Positions 52,053 to 62,207 are shown, counted from the first letter of the stretch. The stretch: DNA of 64,000 bases from Bdellovibrio bacteriovorus HD100 (GCF_000196175.1 NC_005363.1:2356001-2420000); one strand, 5' to 3'. Notes: generated from the sequence alone by a model not told the origin. Numbers and translations: made by a program.

Positions 52053-53867
52053 ATGAAGAAAGAGTTCTCTTTACAGACGAAAATCGCCCTGCCTATTCTT
52101 ACAATCACTTTCATCGCACTGGGGCTGCTGACCTATTTTTCAGCTTCGCGAAGTTTTCAAACGGCGCAGTCAGACGCCGAATTTAAGGTCACAAAGTCAG
52201 CAGAGGCTTTCGCCAACGCGTTCAAAGCGGACTTGGATGCAAGCCTTATGGTGGCGCAACAAGTGGAAGCGTATCTGGACACCGTTAGAAAGCAAAACAC
52301 CAAACCGCGGGCCGAGGTGAATGCCGTTCTAAAAAACATGCTGACCCAGGCGCCATCGGTCTTCGGGCTGTGGGCCACTTTCGAACCCAATGCTTTCGAC
52401 GGACAGGATGCCCACTATCTGGGGCAGCCGGGTTATGAAAAAATCGGCGGCTTCGGACCTTACTGGAATCGCTCGGGCGAAGGCGGATCCCTGACCTGGG
52501 AAAATGATATCAACTATAATGGCGAATTTTATCTGGCGCCAAAAAATGCGGGCCGCCGGATTTTGACCGAGCCCTACTACGACGAAGTCAACGGACAGAA
52601 TCTTTTAATGAGTTCGGCAGCGGCCCCCCTCTTTGAAGGCGGAAAACTGATGGGTGTCGTCGGTGTCGATCTGCTGCTTTCCCAACTGGACAAGCAGATT
52701 TCGGCAGTGAAGCCCTATGAAACCTCTGTCGGCTTTCTGATTTCTGACCGCTTTAACTATGTCACAAACCCGGATCCAAACCTGGTGGGAAAGCCGGTTT
52801 CACTGCCTTTCTCTCAGGAAGATTTCAAACAGGCTCTGCTCGATGGTCGTCTTTTGCTGAAAACTGGCAAGGACAGCCAGTCCGGTGAAGAGGTGCTGAA
52901 CCTGCTGGTTCCCGTCTCCATCCCCTATTCAAAAGCATTCTGGGGTGTCCTGATATCCACTCCGGTGAAAACTGTTCTGGCCAATGCCTACTCTTTGCTG
53001 TGGAGTCAGCTTGTTGTGTTCCTTGTCTGTCTGCTGGTGATGGGTGTTGCGGTGGTTCTGATTTCCCGACGGATCTCCCAGCGATTCACAACCCTCACCG
53101 CAAGCCTGGAGCAGGCGGAAAATGTGGTCACTGCCGCGATCGACCAGCTAAGCCGGGCCGGACAGAATCTGGCACAATCGGCCACCGAGTCGGCGGCCTC
53201 CATCGAGGAAACCGTCGCCAGTCTGGAAGAAATGACCTCCATGGTAAAAATGAATGCCAACAACGCCAAAGAAGCCGCCCGCCTGTCCTCGGACTCCAAT
53301 CAAAGTGCAGAGCGCGGCAACACCGAAATGAGCGCCCTTGTCAGCGCCATGGATGAAATCTCGGACTCCTCCAGGAAAATCGCTGAAATCAATGGTGTCA
53401 TCGACGACCTGGCATTCCAGACGAACCTTCTGGCACTGAATGCTTCGGTCGAAGCCGCCCGTGCCGGCGAACACGGTAAAGGTTTTGCCGTGGTGGCTGA
53501 AGCCGTCAGAACCCTGGCGCAAAGATCCGCCACTGCCGCAAAAGACATCAACAGCCTGATCAATGACTCCATCGAAAAAGTCCAACGGGGCAGCCACAAG
53601 GCTGAAAGCTCCAATACAAATTTGAAGGAAATCGTGGATTCCGTGCGCAAGGTCAGCCATCTGAATGTTGAGATTTCTTCCGCCAGTGACGAACAATCCA
53701 CCGGAATTCAACAAATCAGCAAAGCCATGAATTCCCTCGACCAGGCAATTCAGACCAATGCCGCCTCGGCCGAAGAAATTTCAGCCACGGTTCAGGAAAT
53801 CCTGAACCAGGCCCATGTGATGAAAAACGTGGTGACTGAAATGAACACGGTGGTTCACGGCAGCTAA
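52053..53867 (+). CDS. Methyl-accepting chemotaxis protein with Cache-type sensor
   Basis: A 604-residue chemoreceptor. TM1 is at about residues 12-30; a dCache-type periplasmic sensor follows (about 35-300; [19 protein letters not shown]). TM2 lies at about 312-335. I see no recognisable HAMP domain before the signalling region. The hairpin tip reads [20 protein letters not shown] (about 452). It controls CheA/CheY via the cytoplasmic tip. It converges on a paralogous MCP gene with a 4-bp overlap. The ligand is unknown. Confidence 0.93.
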   Translation: MKKEFSLQTKIALPILTITFIALGLLTYFSASRSFQTAQSDAEFKVTKSAEAFANAFKADLDASLMVAQQVEAYLDTVRKQNTKPRAEVNAVLKNMLTQAPSVFGLWATFEPNAFDGQDAHYLGQPGYEKIGGFGPYWNRSGEGGSLTWENDINYNGEFYLAPKNAGRRILTEPYYDEVNGQNLLMSSAAAPLFEGGKLMGVVGVDLLLSQLDKQISAVKPYETSVGFLISDRFNYVTNPDPNLVGKPVSLPFSQEDFKQALLDGRLLLKTGKDSQSGEEVLNLLVPVSIPYSKAFWGVLISTPVKTVLANAYSLLWSQLVVFLVCLLVMGVAVVLISRRISQRFTTLTASLEQAENVVTAAIDQLSRAGQNLAQSATESAASIEETVASLEEMTSMVKMNANNAKEAARLSSDSNQSAERGNTEMSALVSAMDEISDSSRKIAEINGVIDDLAFQTNLLALNASVEAARAGEHGKGFAVVAEAVRTLAQRSATAAKDINSLINDSIEKVQRGSHKAESSNTNLKEIVDSVRKVSHLNVEISSASDEQSTGIQQISKAMNSLDQAIQTNAASAEEISATVQEILNQAHVMKNVVTEMNTVVHGS

Positions 53868-55669
53868 GCCGCGCTCAGCACCTTGACGGTCGAATTCATC
53901 ACTTCGGATTTTTCACTGATATGCGCGGCGGTGTTCACAATCTCGCCGGCCTCAGCGGCATTGCTTTGAATGACCTGATCCAATTGATTGATGGCTACAT
54001 TGATTTGCTCAATACCTGCAGACTGCTGCTGGCTTGCGCTGGCAATTTCTGAGTTCAGCGTTGCCACTTTTTCAATACTTGAGGACATCTGCTTCAGCAC
54101 ATCGCCATTGGCCCGAACCAGCACGGTCCCCTGCTTGACCTGAACCACACTTGTAGAAATCAACTGCGTGATGTCCTTGGCCGCCACCGCCGATCGCTGC
54201 GCCAAAGACCGCACGGCCTCGGCTACAACCGCAAAGCCTTTGCCGTGTTCACCGGCGCGGGCGGCTTCCACAGAAGCATTCAGTGCCAGCAGATTGGTCT
54301 GAAAGGCGATATCATCGATAATGGAAATGATCTCTTCAATTTTCTGACTTGAAGATTCAATCTGAGTCATGGTCTGCACCAGCTCCAGGATTTTTTCCTC
54401 GCCAGCTTTTGCCAATCGCGCAGAGTCCCCGGACAGCATCGCCGCGTTTTGTGCGTTGCCGGTATTCAGGCGCACCATCGAGGTGATCTCTTCCAAAGAC
54501 GCCACGGTTTCCTCAATCGAGGCCGCCGCGCGGGTGGAGGATTCCGCCAGCTGTCCACCCGTGGAATTCAAATGCTGAATGTCCTCGGTGATCCCGGCAG
54601 AGGATTCACTCAAACCCTGGGACAAAGTTGAAATCTTTTTCTCAGAGCGTTTTGCTCCAAAATAAACCACCGACATCAGCAGCAACAACCCGACCAGGGA
54701 AAAACCCAGCTGTCTCCATAACGAGGCATAGGCCCCCGCCAGAATGGTCTTTTCGGGAGTGCGAATCACCAGCGTCCACTTCTGGGAAAGATCATAGATG
54801 GACACAGGCATCACCAGGAAAAACTCTCTGCCACGCTCGGTATCGATATCAACGCCGCCAACTTCATGCTTTTGCAGCAAAGCCTGCAGGGCACTATCGG
54901 CTTTAAATTCCTGCATCACCTCATCCTGGTTCGGCCCTGCGACCACCATCATCTTGTCAGAAACAAGGAAGGACTGGGAATCAGCAAAAGGACGGATCTC
55001 TGCCACCAGCTCTTTGATTTTATCAAGACTGATATCAATACCCACCAGGCCCTTGGCGGTCCCGTTCTGCACAACCGTATAGACCGCGGAAGTCATCACC
55101 AGTTCTTTGCCGTTAACGGTGTCCTTGTAAGGCTCCACCAGCATGCTCTGTTTGTTTTGCATGGGCTGGAAGTACCAGTCACCCAGATCCGGCGTTTCTT
55201 CATTCAACAGGGTCTTATAGATGATCTGATCACCCTGACGGACCCACCACGGATACACCCGGCCGGTTTTTTCATGGAATTCGGTATTGGCAAACTGCGC
55301 ATCTTTGCCGTCATAGGCATTGGGCTCCCACGCCGACCACGTGGCCAGATACTGGGAGTCACTCTTTAGAACTTCACGCAACAGCTGATAACTTTTCTTC
55401 CGGTCCTGCTGATGAGTTTCAGTTTCCATGGCCAGATGGCGCCCCACCACTTCGGCCTGGGCAAAGGATTTATCCAAATAGGATTTAATCTGCTGGGCGT
55501 ATTTGCGTCCCATCTCTTCAGACATTGCGTGCGCCGATTTTTTGGCGTCTTTGAATGAATCCTGCACAGCCAGGAAGGCAATGCCTCCCAGAACCAGTGT
55601 GCCGACAATAGCGATAGGTAAAGTTAACTGTTGAGTGAAAGAAAGTTTTCTGAATCCACGACTGAACAT
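53864..55669 (-). CDS. Methyl-accepting chemotaxis protein, paralogue of the convergent receptor
   Basis: A 601-residue receptor of the same architecture: TM1, dCache sensor ([20 protein letters not shown]), TM2 at about residue 315, then a signalling domain with [20 protein letters not shown] and a C-terminal Ala-rich end. It is clearly a duplicate of 52053-53867, in the tail-to-tail orientation. GGAG precedes the ATG. The sensors differ enough to bind different ligands. No HAMP is evident. It may sense prey-derived compounds. Confidence 0.93.
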   Translation of the reverse strand: MFSRGFRKLSFTQQLTLPIAIVGTLVLGGIAFLAVQDSFKDAKKSAHAMSEEMGRKYAQQIKSYLDKSFAQAEVVGRHLAMETETHQQDRKKSYQLLREVLKSDSQYLATWSAWEPNAYDGKDAQFANTEFHEKTGRVYPWWVRQGDQIIYKTLLNEETPDLGDWYFQPMQNKQSMLVEPYKDTVNGKELVMTSAVYTVVQNGTAKGLVGIDISLDKIKELVAEIRPFADSQSFLVSDKMMVVAGPNQDEVMQEFKADSALQALLQKHEVGGVDIDTERGREFFLVMPVSIYDLSQKWTLVIRTPEKTILAGAYASLWRQLGFSLVGLLLLMSVVYFGAKRSEKKISTLSQGLSESSAGITEDIQHLNSTGGQLAESSTRAAASIEETVASLEEITSMVRLNTGNAQNAAMLSGDSARLAKAGEEKILELVQTMTQIESSSQKIEEIISIIDDIAFQTNLLALNASVEAARAGEHGKGFAVVAEAVRSLAQRSAVAAKDITQLISTSVVQVKQGTVLVRANGDVLKQMSSSIEKVATLNSEIASASQQQSAGIEQINVAINQLDQVIQSNAAEAGEIVNTAAHISEKSEVMNSTVKVLSAA

Positions 55670-55725
55670 ACAACAACTCCAGAATTATCCGACCTCGAAA
55701 GATTCGGATAAAAAACTGGCCACAA

Positions 55726-55753
55726 AGAGAGGACCATGGTCCAGATCCTCTCT
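55726..55753 (-). terminator. Possible terminator of sugE
   Basis: AGAGAGGA (55726-55733) pairs perfectly with TCCTCTCT (55746-55753) across 12 bases. On the minus strand only TTTG follows, so it is a weak terminator candidate 48 bp after the sugE stop. Confidence 0.5.
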
Positions 55754-55800
55754 GAAATTGGATGGATTTTCAAATTCCTCCCCCGATGGGATGAAGGACT

Positions 55801-56136
55801 TTAGTGCCCGCCTGCCGTCGCTTTCAGGCCAATGATGGAAATCAGCAACAATGCTAGGAAGAACAGGCGAGCTGGTGTCGCGGCTTCGTTGAACAGGAAG
55901 ATTCCCAGAATAGCCGCACCCAAGGCACCGATTCCCACCCACACGCCGTAAGCGGTGCCTATGGGAAGCACGGTCGCCGCCCGCGCCAGCAAAAACATAC
56001 TGCCGGCCAAGGCCACCAAAGTAAGAACACTGGGAACAAGTTTTGTGAAACCTTCGGTGTATTTAAGGCCGATGGCCCAACCGACTTCAAGAAGACCTGC
56101 GATTGCCAAAATGATCCATGCTACTGTGTTAGACAT
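55801..56136 (-). CDS. sugE: Guanidinium exporter Gdx (SugE-type SMR protein)
   Basis: The ATG at 56136 follows AAAGGAG and gives 111 residues with four membrane helices. SMR proteins work as dual-topology dimers; the Gdx subfamily exports guanidinium in exchange for protons. The essential Glu lies in [20 protein letters not shown] (E16 here), whose VGW-to-LKY pattern distinguishes SugE/Gdx from multidrug EmrE. A guanidine-III riboswitch upstream is the strongest support for the substrate. A longer ORF start at 56196 would remove the leader and is rejected. Confidence 0.93.
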   Translation of the reverse strand: MSNTVAWIILAIAGLLEVGWAIGLKYTEGFTKLVPSVLTLVALAGSMFLLARAATVLPIGTAYGVWVGIGALGAAILGIFLFNEAATPARLFFLALLLISIIGLKATAGGH

Positions 56137-56162
56137 ACCAACACTCCTTTCGTTAGAAAAAA

Positions 56163-56204
56163 GCGTCGTCTTGTCCTGACCGGGTACGTCGCACATCGTC
56201 CGGG
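56163..56204 (-). promoter_or_regulatory. Guanidine-III (ykkC-III) riboswitch aptamer
   Basis: The minus strand reads CCCGGACGATGTGCGACGT then ACCCGGTCAGGACAAGACG and ACGC. It matches the known compact aptamer almost base for base, including CCGGACGA, ACCCGGTCAGGACAAGACG. Two CCGG blocks form P1; GCGACGT with ACGACGC form P2 with one A-A mismatch. Guanidine binding should switch on the exporter, probably by freeing the Shine-Dalgarno AAAGGAG (56144-56150), 12 bp after the aptamer. Family match is from memory; the control is inferred. Confidence 0.9.
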
Positions 56205-56359
56205 CACCTCAGTCGCAGAAACTGAAATACCAAACTATTAAAGCGCAAAAGCCAAAAAAAGTAAAGATCAGACTCATTTGGAAAGATCTGGCTTGATCCC
56301 CCCTTTCCTGCACCGCCTCACTCTTGACCCATCCCCTCGGGCGGACTAGGTTCAGACCC

Positions 56360-57379
56360 ATGCAAAAGCTAAAAGTGTTTCTGTCAGACAGTTTGAATCC
56401 TCACCTTAACCTGGCCACGGAAGAGTGGATCTTTCACAATCTGGATCCGTCCCAGCAAGTGCTGTTCTTGTGGCGCAATGAAGAAACCGTGGTCATCGGG
56501 CGCAACCAGAATCCCTGGTCTGAATGCAACCTGGCCAAAATGAAAGATGAAAAAGTTCACTTGGCCCGTCGCACGACCGGCGGTGGCGCTGTCTTTCATG
56601 ATTTGCAAAACACCAACTTCACATTCCTGTCGCCCAAAGAATCCTATAAGCGCGAAAACAACGTTCAGATCATTTTTGATGCGTTGAAAACCTTTGGTAT
56701 CCAGGGCGAAGCTTCAGGCCGAAATGATCTGCTGATCCCATTCCCCGACGGTCCCCGCAAATTCAGTGGCAGCGCTTACCGTGAAAAGAAGGACCGCGCC
56801 TTCCATCACGGCACTTTGCTGTTGAACACCGATCTGACCCGCCTGGGAAATTACCTGACACCCAATCCGAAAAAGCTTCAAGCCAAAGGCAAAGAATCCG
56901 TCCGGGCCCGCGTAGCGAACCTGACCGAGGTGTCCCCGGGAATCAATCATGATCAGATCGTGACCACGATGGTGAAGTCCTTTGAAAACTTCTATGCCGG
57001 GAAAGCGGAAGTTGAGTCTTTGACCATGGAAAGTCTGAAGCTGATTCCGGAACTGAAAGAGCAGTACGAACAGCTCAGTTCCTGGGAATGGTTGTATGGC
57101 AACACCCTGGAATTCAGCCACAAGATGGATGAATACCTGACCCTGGGGTTCTTTGATTTCCATTTCAAAGTGGAAGACGGACAGATCAAGGATTTGAAAA
57201 TCTATACGGACTGCCTGTATCCACAGGTGATCGAGGACTTGACGGAAAGTCTGCGCGGCAAAGCTTATCGTGGCGATGCGGTTCGTGAGGCCCTGATGAG
57301 TGTGCGCGGCAAACACACTGAACTGAATCTGGGACTTTCCGAAGTGGAAGAATGGCTCTGCAAAAACATCGAAATCTAA
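56360..57379 (+). CDS. lplA: Lipoate-protein ligase A
   Basis: A 339-residue ligase starting at 56360 (ATG 9 bp after an AGG; an upstream in-frame ATG has no better site). It attaches exogenous lipoate to pyruvate- and other dehydrogenase E2 subunits via lipoyl-AMP. Core motifs are NLATEEWIFHNL, LWRNEETVVIGRNQNPW, RRTTGGGAVFHDLQNTNFTF and GSAYREKKDRAFHHGTLLL. The C-terminal accessory domain is present, so it is a complete two-domain ligase. It suggests lipoate scavenging, for example from prey. Confidence 0.93.
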   Translation: MQKLKVFLSDSLNPHLNLATEEWIFHNLDPSQQVLFLWRNEETVVIGRNQNPWSECNLAKMKDEKVHLARRTTGGGAVFHDLQNTNFTFLSPKESYKRENNVQIIFDALKTFGIQGEASGRNDLLIPFPDGPRKFSGSAYREKKDRAFHHGTLLLNTDLTRLGNYLTPNPKKLQAKGKESVRARVANLTEVSPGINHDQIVTTMVKSFENFYAGKAEVESLTMESLKLIPELKEQYEQLSSWEWLYGNTLEFSHKMDEYLTLGFFDFHFKVEDGQIKDLKIYTDCLYPQVIEDLTESLRGKAYRGDAVREALMSVRGKHTELNLGLSEVEEWLCKNIEI

Positions 57380-57389
57380 ACAAACAGAA

Positions 57390-57414
57390 CCGATCCTGCA
57401 GCTTGCGGGATCGG
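57390..57414. other. Hairpin after lplA
   Basis: CCGATCCTGC (57390-57399) pairs with GCGGGATCGG (57405-57414) with one wobble. There is no T-run, so it is not a typical terminator. Confidence 0.5.
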
Positions 57415-57579
57415 CCCTTCATCCCGTTTATTACAATCACTCCCGTTCACTCTGCAATTTCGCAAAAACTGTCTAGAGCTACAGCAAGAAATTCAACTTA
57501 GACCTGAGTCCATTTTACATCCTCACATTCAGCATTAATTTGGCTTAATAAATCGGACCTTTGTTACGATACATACTGT

Positions 57580-58710
57580 ATGAAAACAAAAGTCACCGCC
57601 TCCTTCAAAATTCTTGCGGCCTTTTTGCTCGTTTCGACTCTCGCTGCGTGTGCCCCCTCAAACTCTGACGTCCTAAGCACAGCCCTTCCAGGCACGGACA
57701 CAGACAATTCCCAGTCGGTACCGGGGACGGAAGACCCGTCAACACCGACACTTCCTGAACCTGATGATGAAATCAAAGACAGCGCAAAGTCCCTGAAGAT
57801 TCATGCTTTCGCTGACATGAACATCGACACCAGCGGCACCTATGCCAATGCCACGATCTCGATTGTCAAATCCATGATTTCGCGCCAGCCAGCGGCGATT
57901 CTGGGTGTGGGTGATTACATCGATGGCGAAAAGAAAAGCCTTTCCGACAGCACCTATGTGAACATGTGGAACCAGTTCTCGAAAAAAGTTCTGTCGTTCA
58001 TGCGCGATGCAAACATTCCATTCCTGCCGACGCCGGGCAATCACGATGCCTACTATGCGCAGGAACGCCGCCTGTATGATTCTTTCTGGGGCAAAAACAA
58101 ACCCAACGTGGAATATGTCGATGATGACAACTTCCCGTTCTATTATTCCTTCATCAAAGAAGACGTGTTCTTTGTTTCCCTGGATGATGCCAACTATTCC
58201 AGGCTTTCCAACCGCACGGCCCAACTGGCCTGGTTGAAAGAGCAATTGTCCTCCGCCCGTGCCAAAGGGGCCCGGGCACGAGTTGTCTATGGCCATATCC
58301 CGCTATACTCGATTGTCAGCAGCAAAGCCAACAGCTCGACGGTCTACGAAAACGGGGTCCTGGCAGGAGAACGCCGCACCGCTGGCAGCAACACTCTGGA
58401 GTCCATCTTGCTCAGTCACAATGTGGACCTGGTGATCTTTGGTCATTCCCACGGATTCTATTCAGGCCACTACACTTATCCGGATGGTAAAAAATTACAG
58501 GTGGTTTCCATGCCGTGCGCGGGCAGTTCGCCACGGTACTTGGTGGGCACCAGCATTCGCACTCCGCAGGGATACGTGGAACTTGTCTTTTCTGAAACAA
58601 ATCAGCTGACCATTCGCTATTACAATTCATCTGGCACTCTACAAAGCCTTAGTTCCCTGCCCGCAGCGCTGACTTTGGATTCCAAGAATGGCGTGAAGTA
58701 CGTGCGCTAA
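57580..58710 (+). CDS. Calcineurin-like metallophosphoesterase lipoprotein
   Basis: A 376-residue lipoprotein with lipobox LAAC (about residues 21-24) and a Pro/Thr/Asp-rich linker. The phosphoesterase set is present: FADMN (first motif, Asn in place of His), GVGDYIDG, PTPGNHD, YGHIPLYS and FGHSHGFYSGHY. These coordinate a dinuclear metal centre, as in purple-acid or Ser/Thr phosphatases. It is probably on the periplasmic or cell-surface side. A secreted kinase-like protein is encoded 78 bp downstream on the same strand. Confidence 0.88.
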   Translation: MKTKVTASFKILAAFLLVSTLAACAPSNSDVLSTALPGTDTDNSQSVPGTEDPSTPTLPEPDDEIKDSAKSLKIHAFADMNIDTSGTYANATISIVKSMISRQPAAILGVGDYIDGEKKSLSDSTYVNMWNQFSKKVLSFMRDANIPFLPTPGNHDAYYAQERRLYDSFWGKNKPNVEYVDDDNFPFYYSFIKEDVFFVSLDDANYSRLSNRTAQLAWLKEQLSSARAKGARARVVYGHIPLYSIVSSKANSSTVYENGVLAGERRTAGSNTLESILLSHNVDLVIFGHSHGFYSGHYTYPDGKKLQVVSMPCAGSSPRYLVGTSIRTPQGYVELVFSETNQLTIRYYNSSGTLQSLSSLPAALTLDSKNGVKYVR

Positions 58711-58788
58711 TTTGGCTTGCAATAAAGTAACTTGGTTTTTGATTTCGGCAGTCCTAGTCTCCGTGTTTCACAATACGGAGACTTATCC

Positions 58789-60438
58789 ATGCTTGCTGCA
58801 TTTCTATCTTTGGCCCTGATCAGTTCAAATGCCTACAGCTATCTCGATCCTCAATTCGATAAGCACGCTGTTAAAACCTACAATATTGAAGTTTCAGGAA
58901 AAGCGATTCCGGAAAAGTGTTATGTCCTGCAAAGACTTCCTGGAATGGAAAACAAAATCAACAAAGACGAAGACGCCCTCTGTGCCATGAATTTGTACGC
59001 CACTCGGGGCGATCATCCCAAAACACAGATGTACTATGCCTGTCCGAAGGTCAACAGCACTTCGGTGGCGGTGGAATACTACACCATCCCCAAAGGCATG
59101 AGCGAAGCTCAATTCCAAAAAACGATCTGCCCTCTGACCCGTTCCGCAAAAAAAGCCTTGAAGGCTAAGTCCGGCTATCCCGACAAAGAGGCCAAATTCA
59201 AATTTGCCGCACCTGGAGTTTCCGTCGGAAGCATTCTGGGCTATTCCCGCCTGACTCAACTGTTCAAATCTGTGGATGTGCCACCCAGTGTTCTGCGCAC
59301 AGTAGATATGGACACCGTGTTGAATCACGCGCTGGCCGGCCGCTATCTGGGTCTGCAAATGGGTAACACCTATTTGAATCAATACTGGTACGATCAGATC
59401 GGCCACCTGGTTCGAGCCAAACACGGCAACGTGTCGCAACTGCCAGATGTCTATACGAAGCCACCTTACGGTCTGGGCATCGTGCCAGCTTCCTTCTATA
59501 AAGATGGCAAACGCCGAGGACTTTCAGCCAATGCCACCGCCTACTGGACAACACGCATCCTGACCGAGGACAAACGACAGGTCTTTGGAGTGCTGGCGGA
59601 AAATCCGGGCAACGAAGAACTGTACGCGGAAGCATTCGGTTTGAAATCAGACAAGACCCGCATTGATCAATTCCGCAACAGCAGCGTGTTCTGGCCCCTG
59701 CTAAAAGATCCCCGTCCGATCGCACAAGTTCTGGGCGGCACTGAGATGGCCAAAGTCGGTCAGCGCATGCAGGGCATGCAGGATTCTTCCGACATGCTGG
59801 TGATGGACTTCCTGCTGGATCAGGCCGATCGCATCGGGAACATCCACTACAAGCGCCGCCAGTTCTTCAAAACGGCTCAAGGGAAAGTGGATGATATCTC
59901 TGACAAAAAATACAAAGAGCTTCTGGCGAAACCGGCGAACACGCTGACTCCGGCGGAAGCGGAAGTCTTAAGCGCCATCAAGCAGACTGGCGTCTCTTTG
60001 AAGGTCATGCTTCTAAAAGACAATGATGGTGGCTTTGACCTGAACACCGCTAAAAAATACAGCCTGATTGCCGATGTCAAAAAAACCTCTGACACTTACG
60101 ACACCTGGAAAGACAATGCCGATCTGTTCCTGAATGCGACTATGGTGGTGAAACATTTCAGCCCTCAGACCTACAAAGGTGTGATGCGCTTGTATGGGCA
60201 GGTCTTTGGAACGCCCGAATCCCAGATTGCGATGGAAACGTATTTCCGCAACTCCCTGCAGTTCACGGCGGCGGAATACAAGATCTTCAAAAACAATTTG
60301 CTCAGCTTGTACCGCGCTCTTTACAAGAACTGCAAAAGCGGAAACCTGTTCCTGGATCTGGACATGAAGGACTACTTCTCAAACAATCCGAACCCGGTGC
60401 TGACGACAACACCGGGCGTGTGTGAAGGGCAGTTCTAG
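58789..60438 (+). CDS. Secreted protein with Fam20C/CotH-like kinase motifs
   Basis: The start at 58789 follows GGAG and gives 549 residues with a signal peptide (MLAAFLSLALISSNAYS). I do not recognise the family by name. Residues about 340-351 read DFLLDQADRIGN and 408-416 LLKDNDGGF. These resemble the catalytic DFLxxNxDR..N and metal-binding DNGxGF of Fam20C/CotH/HipA-type atypical kinases, which phosphorylate secreted proteins. Cys residues lie in the N-terminal 120. If real, it would phosphorylate in the periplasm or outside. It sits right after a secreted phosphoesterase. It may instead be a pseudokinase. Confidence 0.55.
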   Translation: MLAAFLSLALISSNAYSYLDPQFDKHAVKTYNIEVSGKAIPEKCYVLQRLPGMENKINKDEDALCAMNLYATRGDHPKTQMYYACPKVNSTSVAVEYYTIPKGMSEAQFQKTICPLTRSAKKALKAKSGYPDKEAKFKFAAPGVSVGSILGYSRLTQLFKSVDVPPSVLRTVDMDTVLNHALAGRYLGLQMGNTYLNQYWYDQIGHLVRAKHGNVSQLPDVYTKPPYGLGIVPASFYKDGKRRGLSANATAYWTTRILTEDKRQVFGVLAENPGNEELYAEAFGLKSDKTRIDQFRNSSVFWPLLKDPRPIAQVLGGTEMAKVGQRMQGMQDSSDMLVMDFLLDQADRIGNIHYKRRQFFKTAQGKVDDISDKKYKELLAKPANTLTPAEAEVLSAIKQTGVSLKVMLLKDNDGGFDLNTAKKYSLIADVKKTSDTYDTWKDNADLFLNATMVVKHFSPQTYKGVMRLYGQVFGTPESQIAMETYFRNSLQFTAAEYKIFKNNLLSLYRALYKNCKSGNLFLDLDMKDYFSNNPNPVLTTTPGVCEGQF

Positions 60439-60803
60439 ATAAGGAATGGTCCCAGGGCGATGGCAGCCGGTACGATTTGCACCAGCGCTGCCCGCCACAA
60501 CCGGCGTGACGACAAAATCAGCACCAAGCCTGCCGCGATGATGGACACCAATCCATAGATCACCAGGGTGGTGCCCGCAGCGCGAGTGACCTCGCCTGTT
60601 CGCAAATGCAAACCGAGCAAAATCGCCACCGCCAAAAACAAGTTATAAAAACCCTGATTAAAGGCCATCAATTTGGTGGTCGCGGCTTCGGCTTCTGTGA
60701 CGCCGAAAGTCTTATTGGTGCTTTTACGCCCCCAAAGCAGGCTTTCCAGAGCAAAAATGTACACATGAATAAGTGCCGGAACGAGAGCGAATGATATTTC
60801 CAT
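60435..60803 (-). CDS. DUF1304-type small membrane protein
   Basis: A 122-residue integral-membrane protein with four helices, matching DUF1304 (PALIHVYIFALESLLW, FNQGFYNLFLAVAILLGL). The function is unknown. Its stop overlaps the preceding gene's stop by 4 bp in tail-to-tail orientation. It is divergent from prpC. Confidence 0.8.
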   Translation of the reverse strand: MEISFALVPALIHVYIFALESLLWGRKSTNKTFGVTEAEAATTKLMAFNQGFYNLFLAVAILLGLHLRTGEVTRAAGTTLVIYGLVSIIAAGLVLILSSRRLWRAALVQIVPAAIALGPFLI

Positions 60804-60988
60804 AGGCTAAGTGTGCGGAGCCCTTCCCCGTTCGTCAATCCCGCCGCTGCGCAAAGCAGAGTTCCCGCACCAACTCTTGACCGGCTCCGGGGCCCGCGCT
60901 AGCTTTGGTCGTTAATCATTAGCAATATAACGCACCGATTCCTGAATGCCTTGGGAACTCGCCTGCGCGGATTTCGCCGGAGGAAAAA

Positions 60989-62155
60989 ATGGCTGAGTAT
61001 ATCAATCCAGATTATGTTCCAGAACCAGAGAAAATGAACGTTAAAAAGGGTCTTGATGGCGTTGTTATGGATACGTCTTCTGTATCCAAAGTAAACCCTC
61101 ACACCAATTCTTTGATCTATCGCGGTTACCCGGTTCAAGACCTGGCTGAAAACTGCTCTTTCGAAGAAGTAGCCTTCTTGATGTACAATGGCGAGCTGCC
61201 AAATGCAGGTCAACTTGCAGAGTTCTCCAAAAAAGAACGCAGCTACCGTGAAATCTCCACCACTTTGTTGAACGTGATCAAAGCACTACCACAAAAATGT
61301 CACCCAATGGATTCCATCCGCACGGCTGTGTCCTTCCTGGGCGCTGAAGATGCACGTATCTGGGATGCTTCCCCTGCAACTAACATGGACAAAGCCATGA
61401 TGTTGCTTGCGAAAATCCCGACTATGGTGGCTGCGGACTACCGTTTCAAAAAAGGTTTGGATTTCATTCCACCTAAAGCTGACTTGTCTATCGCGGAAAA
61501 CTTCTTCCACATGTGCTTCGGTAAAGTTCCACAAAAAGAAGTTGTTAAAGCTTTCGACGTTTCTTTGATCCTTTACGCTGAACACAGCTTCAATGCTTCC
61601 ACGTTCACGGCACGTGTTGTGACTTCCACTCAGTCTGACATCTACTCTGCAACTGTTGCAGGTATTGGTGCCCTGAAAGGTCCTTTGCACGGTGGCGCGA
61701 ACGAAATGGTTATGCACATGATGAAAGAAATCGCTGATCCTGCAAAAGCAGAACAGTGGATGCTGGATGCTTTGGCGCAGAAGAAAAAAGTCATGGGCTT
61801 CGGTCACCGCGTTTACCGCTCTGGCGATTCCCGCGTTCCAACCATGAAAAAGTACGCTCAAGTTATGGCTGACGTGACTGGCGAACAAAAATGGATGCAG
61901 ATGTACACGGCTTTGGAAAAAGTCATGGTAGACAAGAAAAAGATCTACCCGAACCTGGATTTCCCAGCGGGTCCTGCTTACTACATGATGGGCTTCGAGA
62001 TCGACTTCTTCACACCGATCTTCGTGATGGCTCGTACCACCGGCTGGTCTGCACACATCATGGAGCAAACTGCTGACAACCGCATCATCCGTCCTCTTTC
62101 TGAGTACGTGGGTGCCGAACAGCGCAAAGTGACTCCAATCAGCGAGCGCAAATAG
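60989..62155 (+). CDS. prpC: 2-methylcitrate synthase/citrate synthase-like
   Basis: A 388-residue citrate-synthase-fold enzyme joining propionyl-CoA (or acetyl-CoA) to oxaloacetate. The catalytic residues are visible: HSFNASTFTARV (His), GPLHGGANEMVMHMM (His) and FEIDFFTPIFVMAR (Asp). GFGHRVYRSGDSRVPTMK fits PrpC of the actinobacterial bifunctional kind better than the enteric type. AGGAGG-like GGAGGAA precedes the ATG. It is about 9 kb from prpB and forms the methylcitrate cycle with prpD and prpB. A plain citrate synthase cannot be excluded. Confidence 0.87.
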   Translation: MAEYINPDYVPEPEKMNVKKGLDGVVMDTSSVSKVNPHTNSLIYRGYPVQDLAENCSFEEVAFLMYNGELPNAGQLAEFSKKERSYREISTTLLNVIKALPQKCHPMDSIRTAVSFLGAEDARIWDASPATNMDKAMMLLAKIPTMVAADYRFKKGLDFIPPKADLSIAENFFHMCFGKVPQKEVVKAFDVSLILYAEHSFNASTFTARVVTSTQSDIYSATVAGIGALKGPLHGGANEMVMHMMKEIADPAKAEQWMLDALAQKKKVMGFGHRVYRSGDSRVPTMKKYAQVMADVTGEQKWMQMYTALEKVMVDKKKIYPNLDFPAGPAYYMMGFEIDFFTPIFVMARTTGWSAHIMEQTADNRIIRPLSEYVGAEQRKVTPISERK

Positions 62156-62177
62156 TTTTTAACCAAAAGTTAAAACG

Positions 62178-62207
62178 AAAAAAGGGAGCCTCTGGCTCCC
62201 TTTTTTT
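62178..62207. terminator. Terminator of prpC, probably bidirectional
   Basis: AAAGGGAGCC (62181-62190) pairs perfectly with GGCTCCCTTT (62194-62203) over a 3-base loop and is flanked by A and T runs. It overlaps the stop of the converging gene. Confidence 0.95.
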
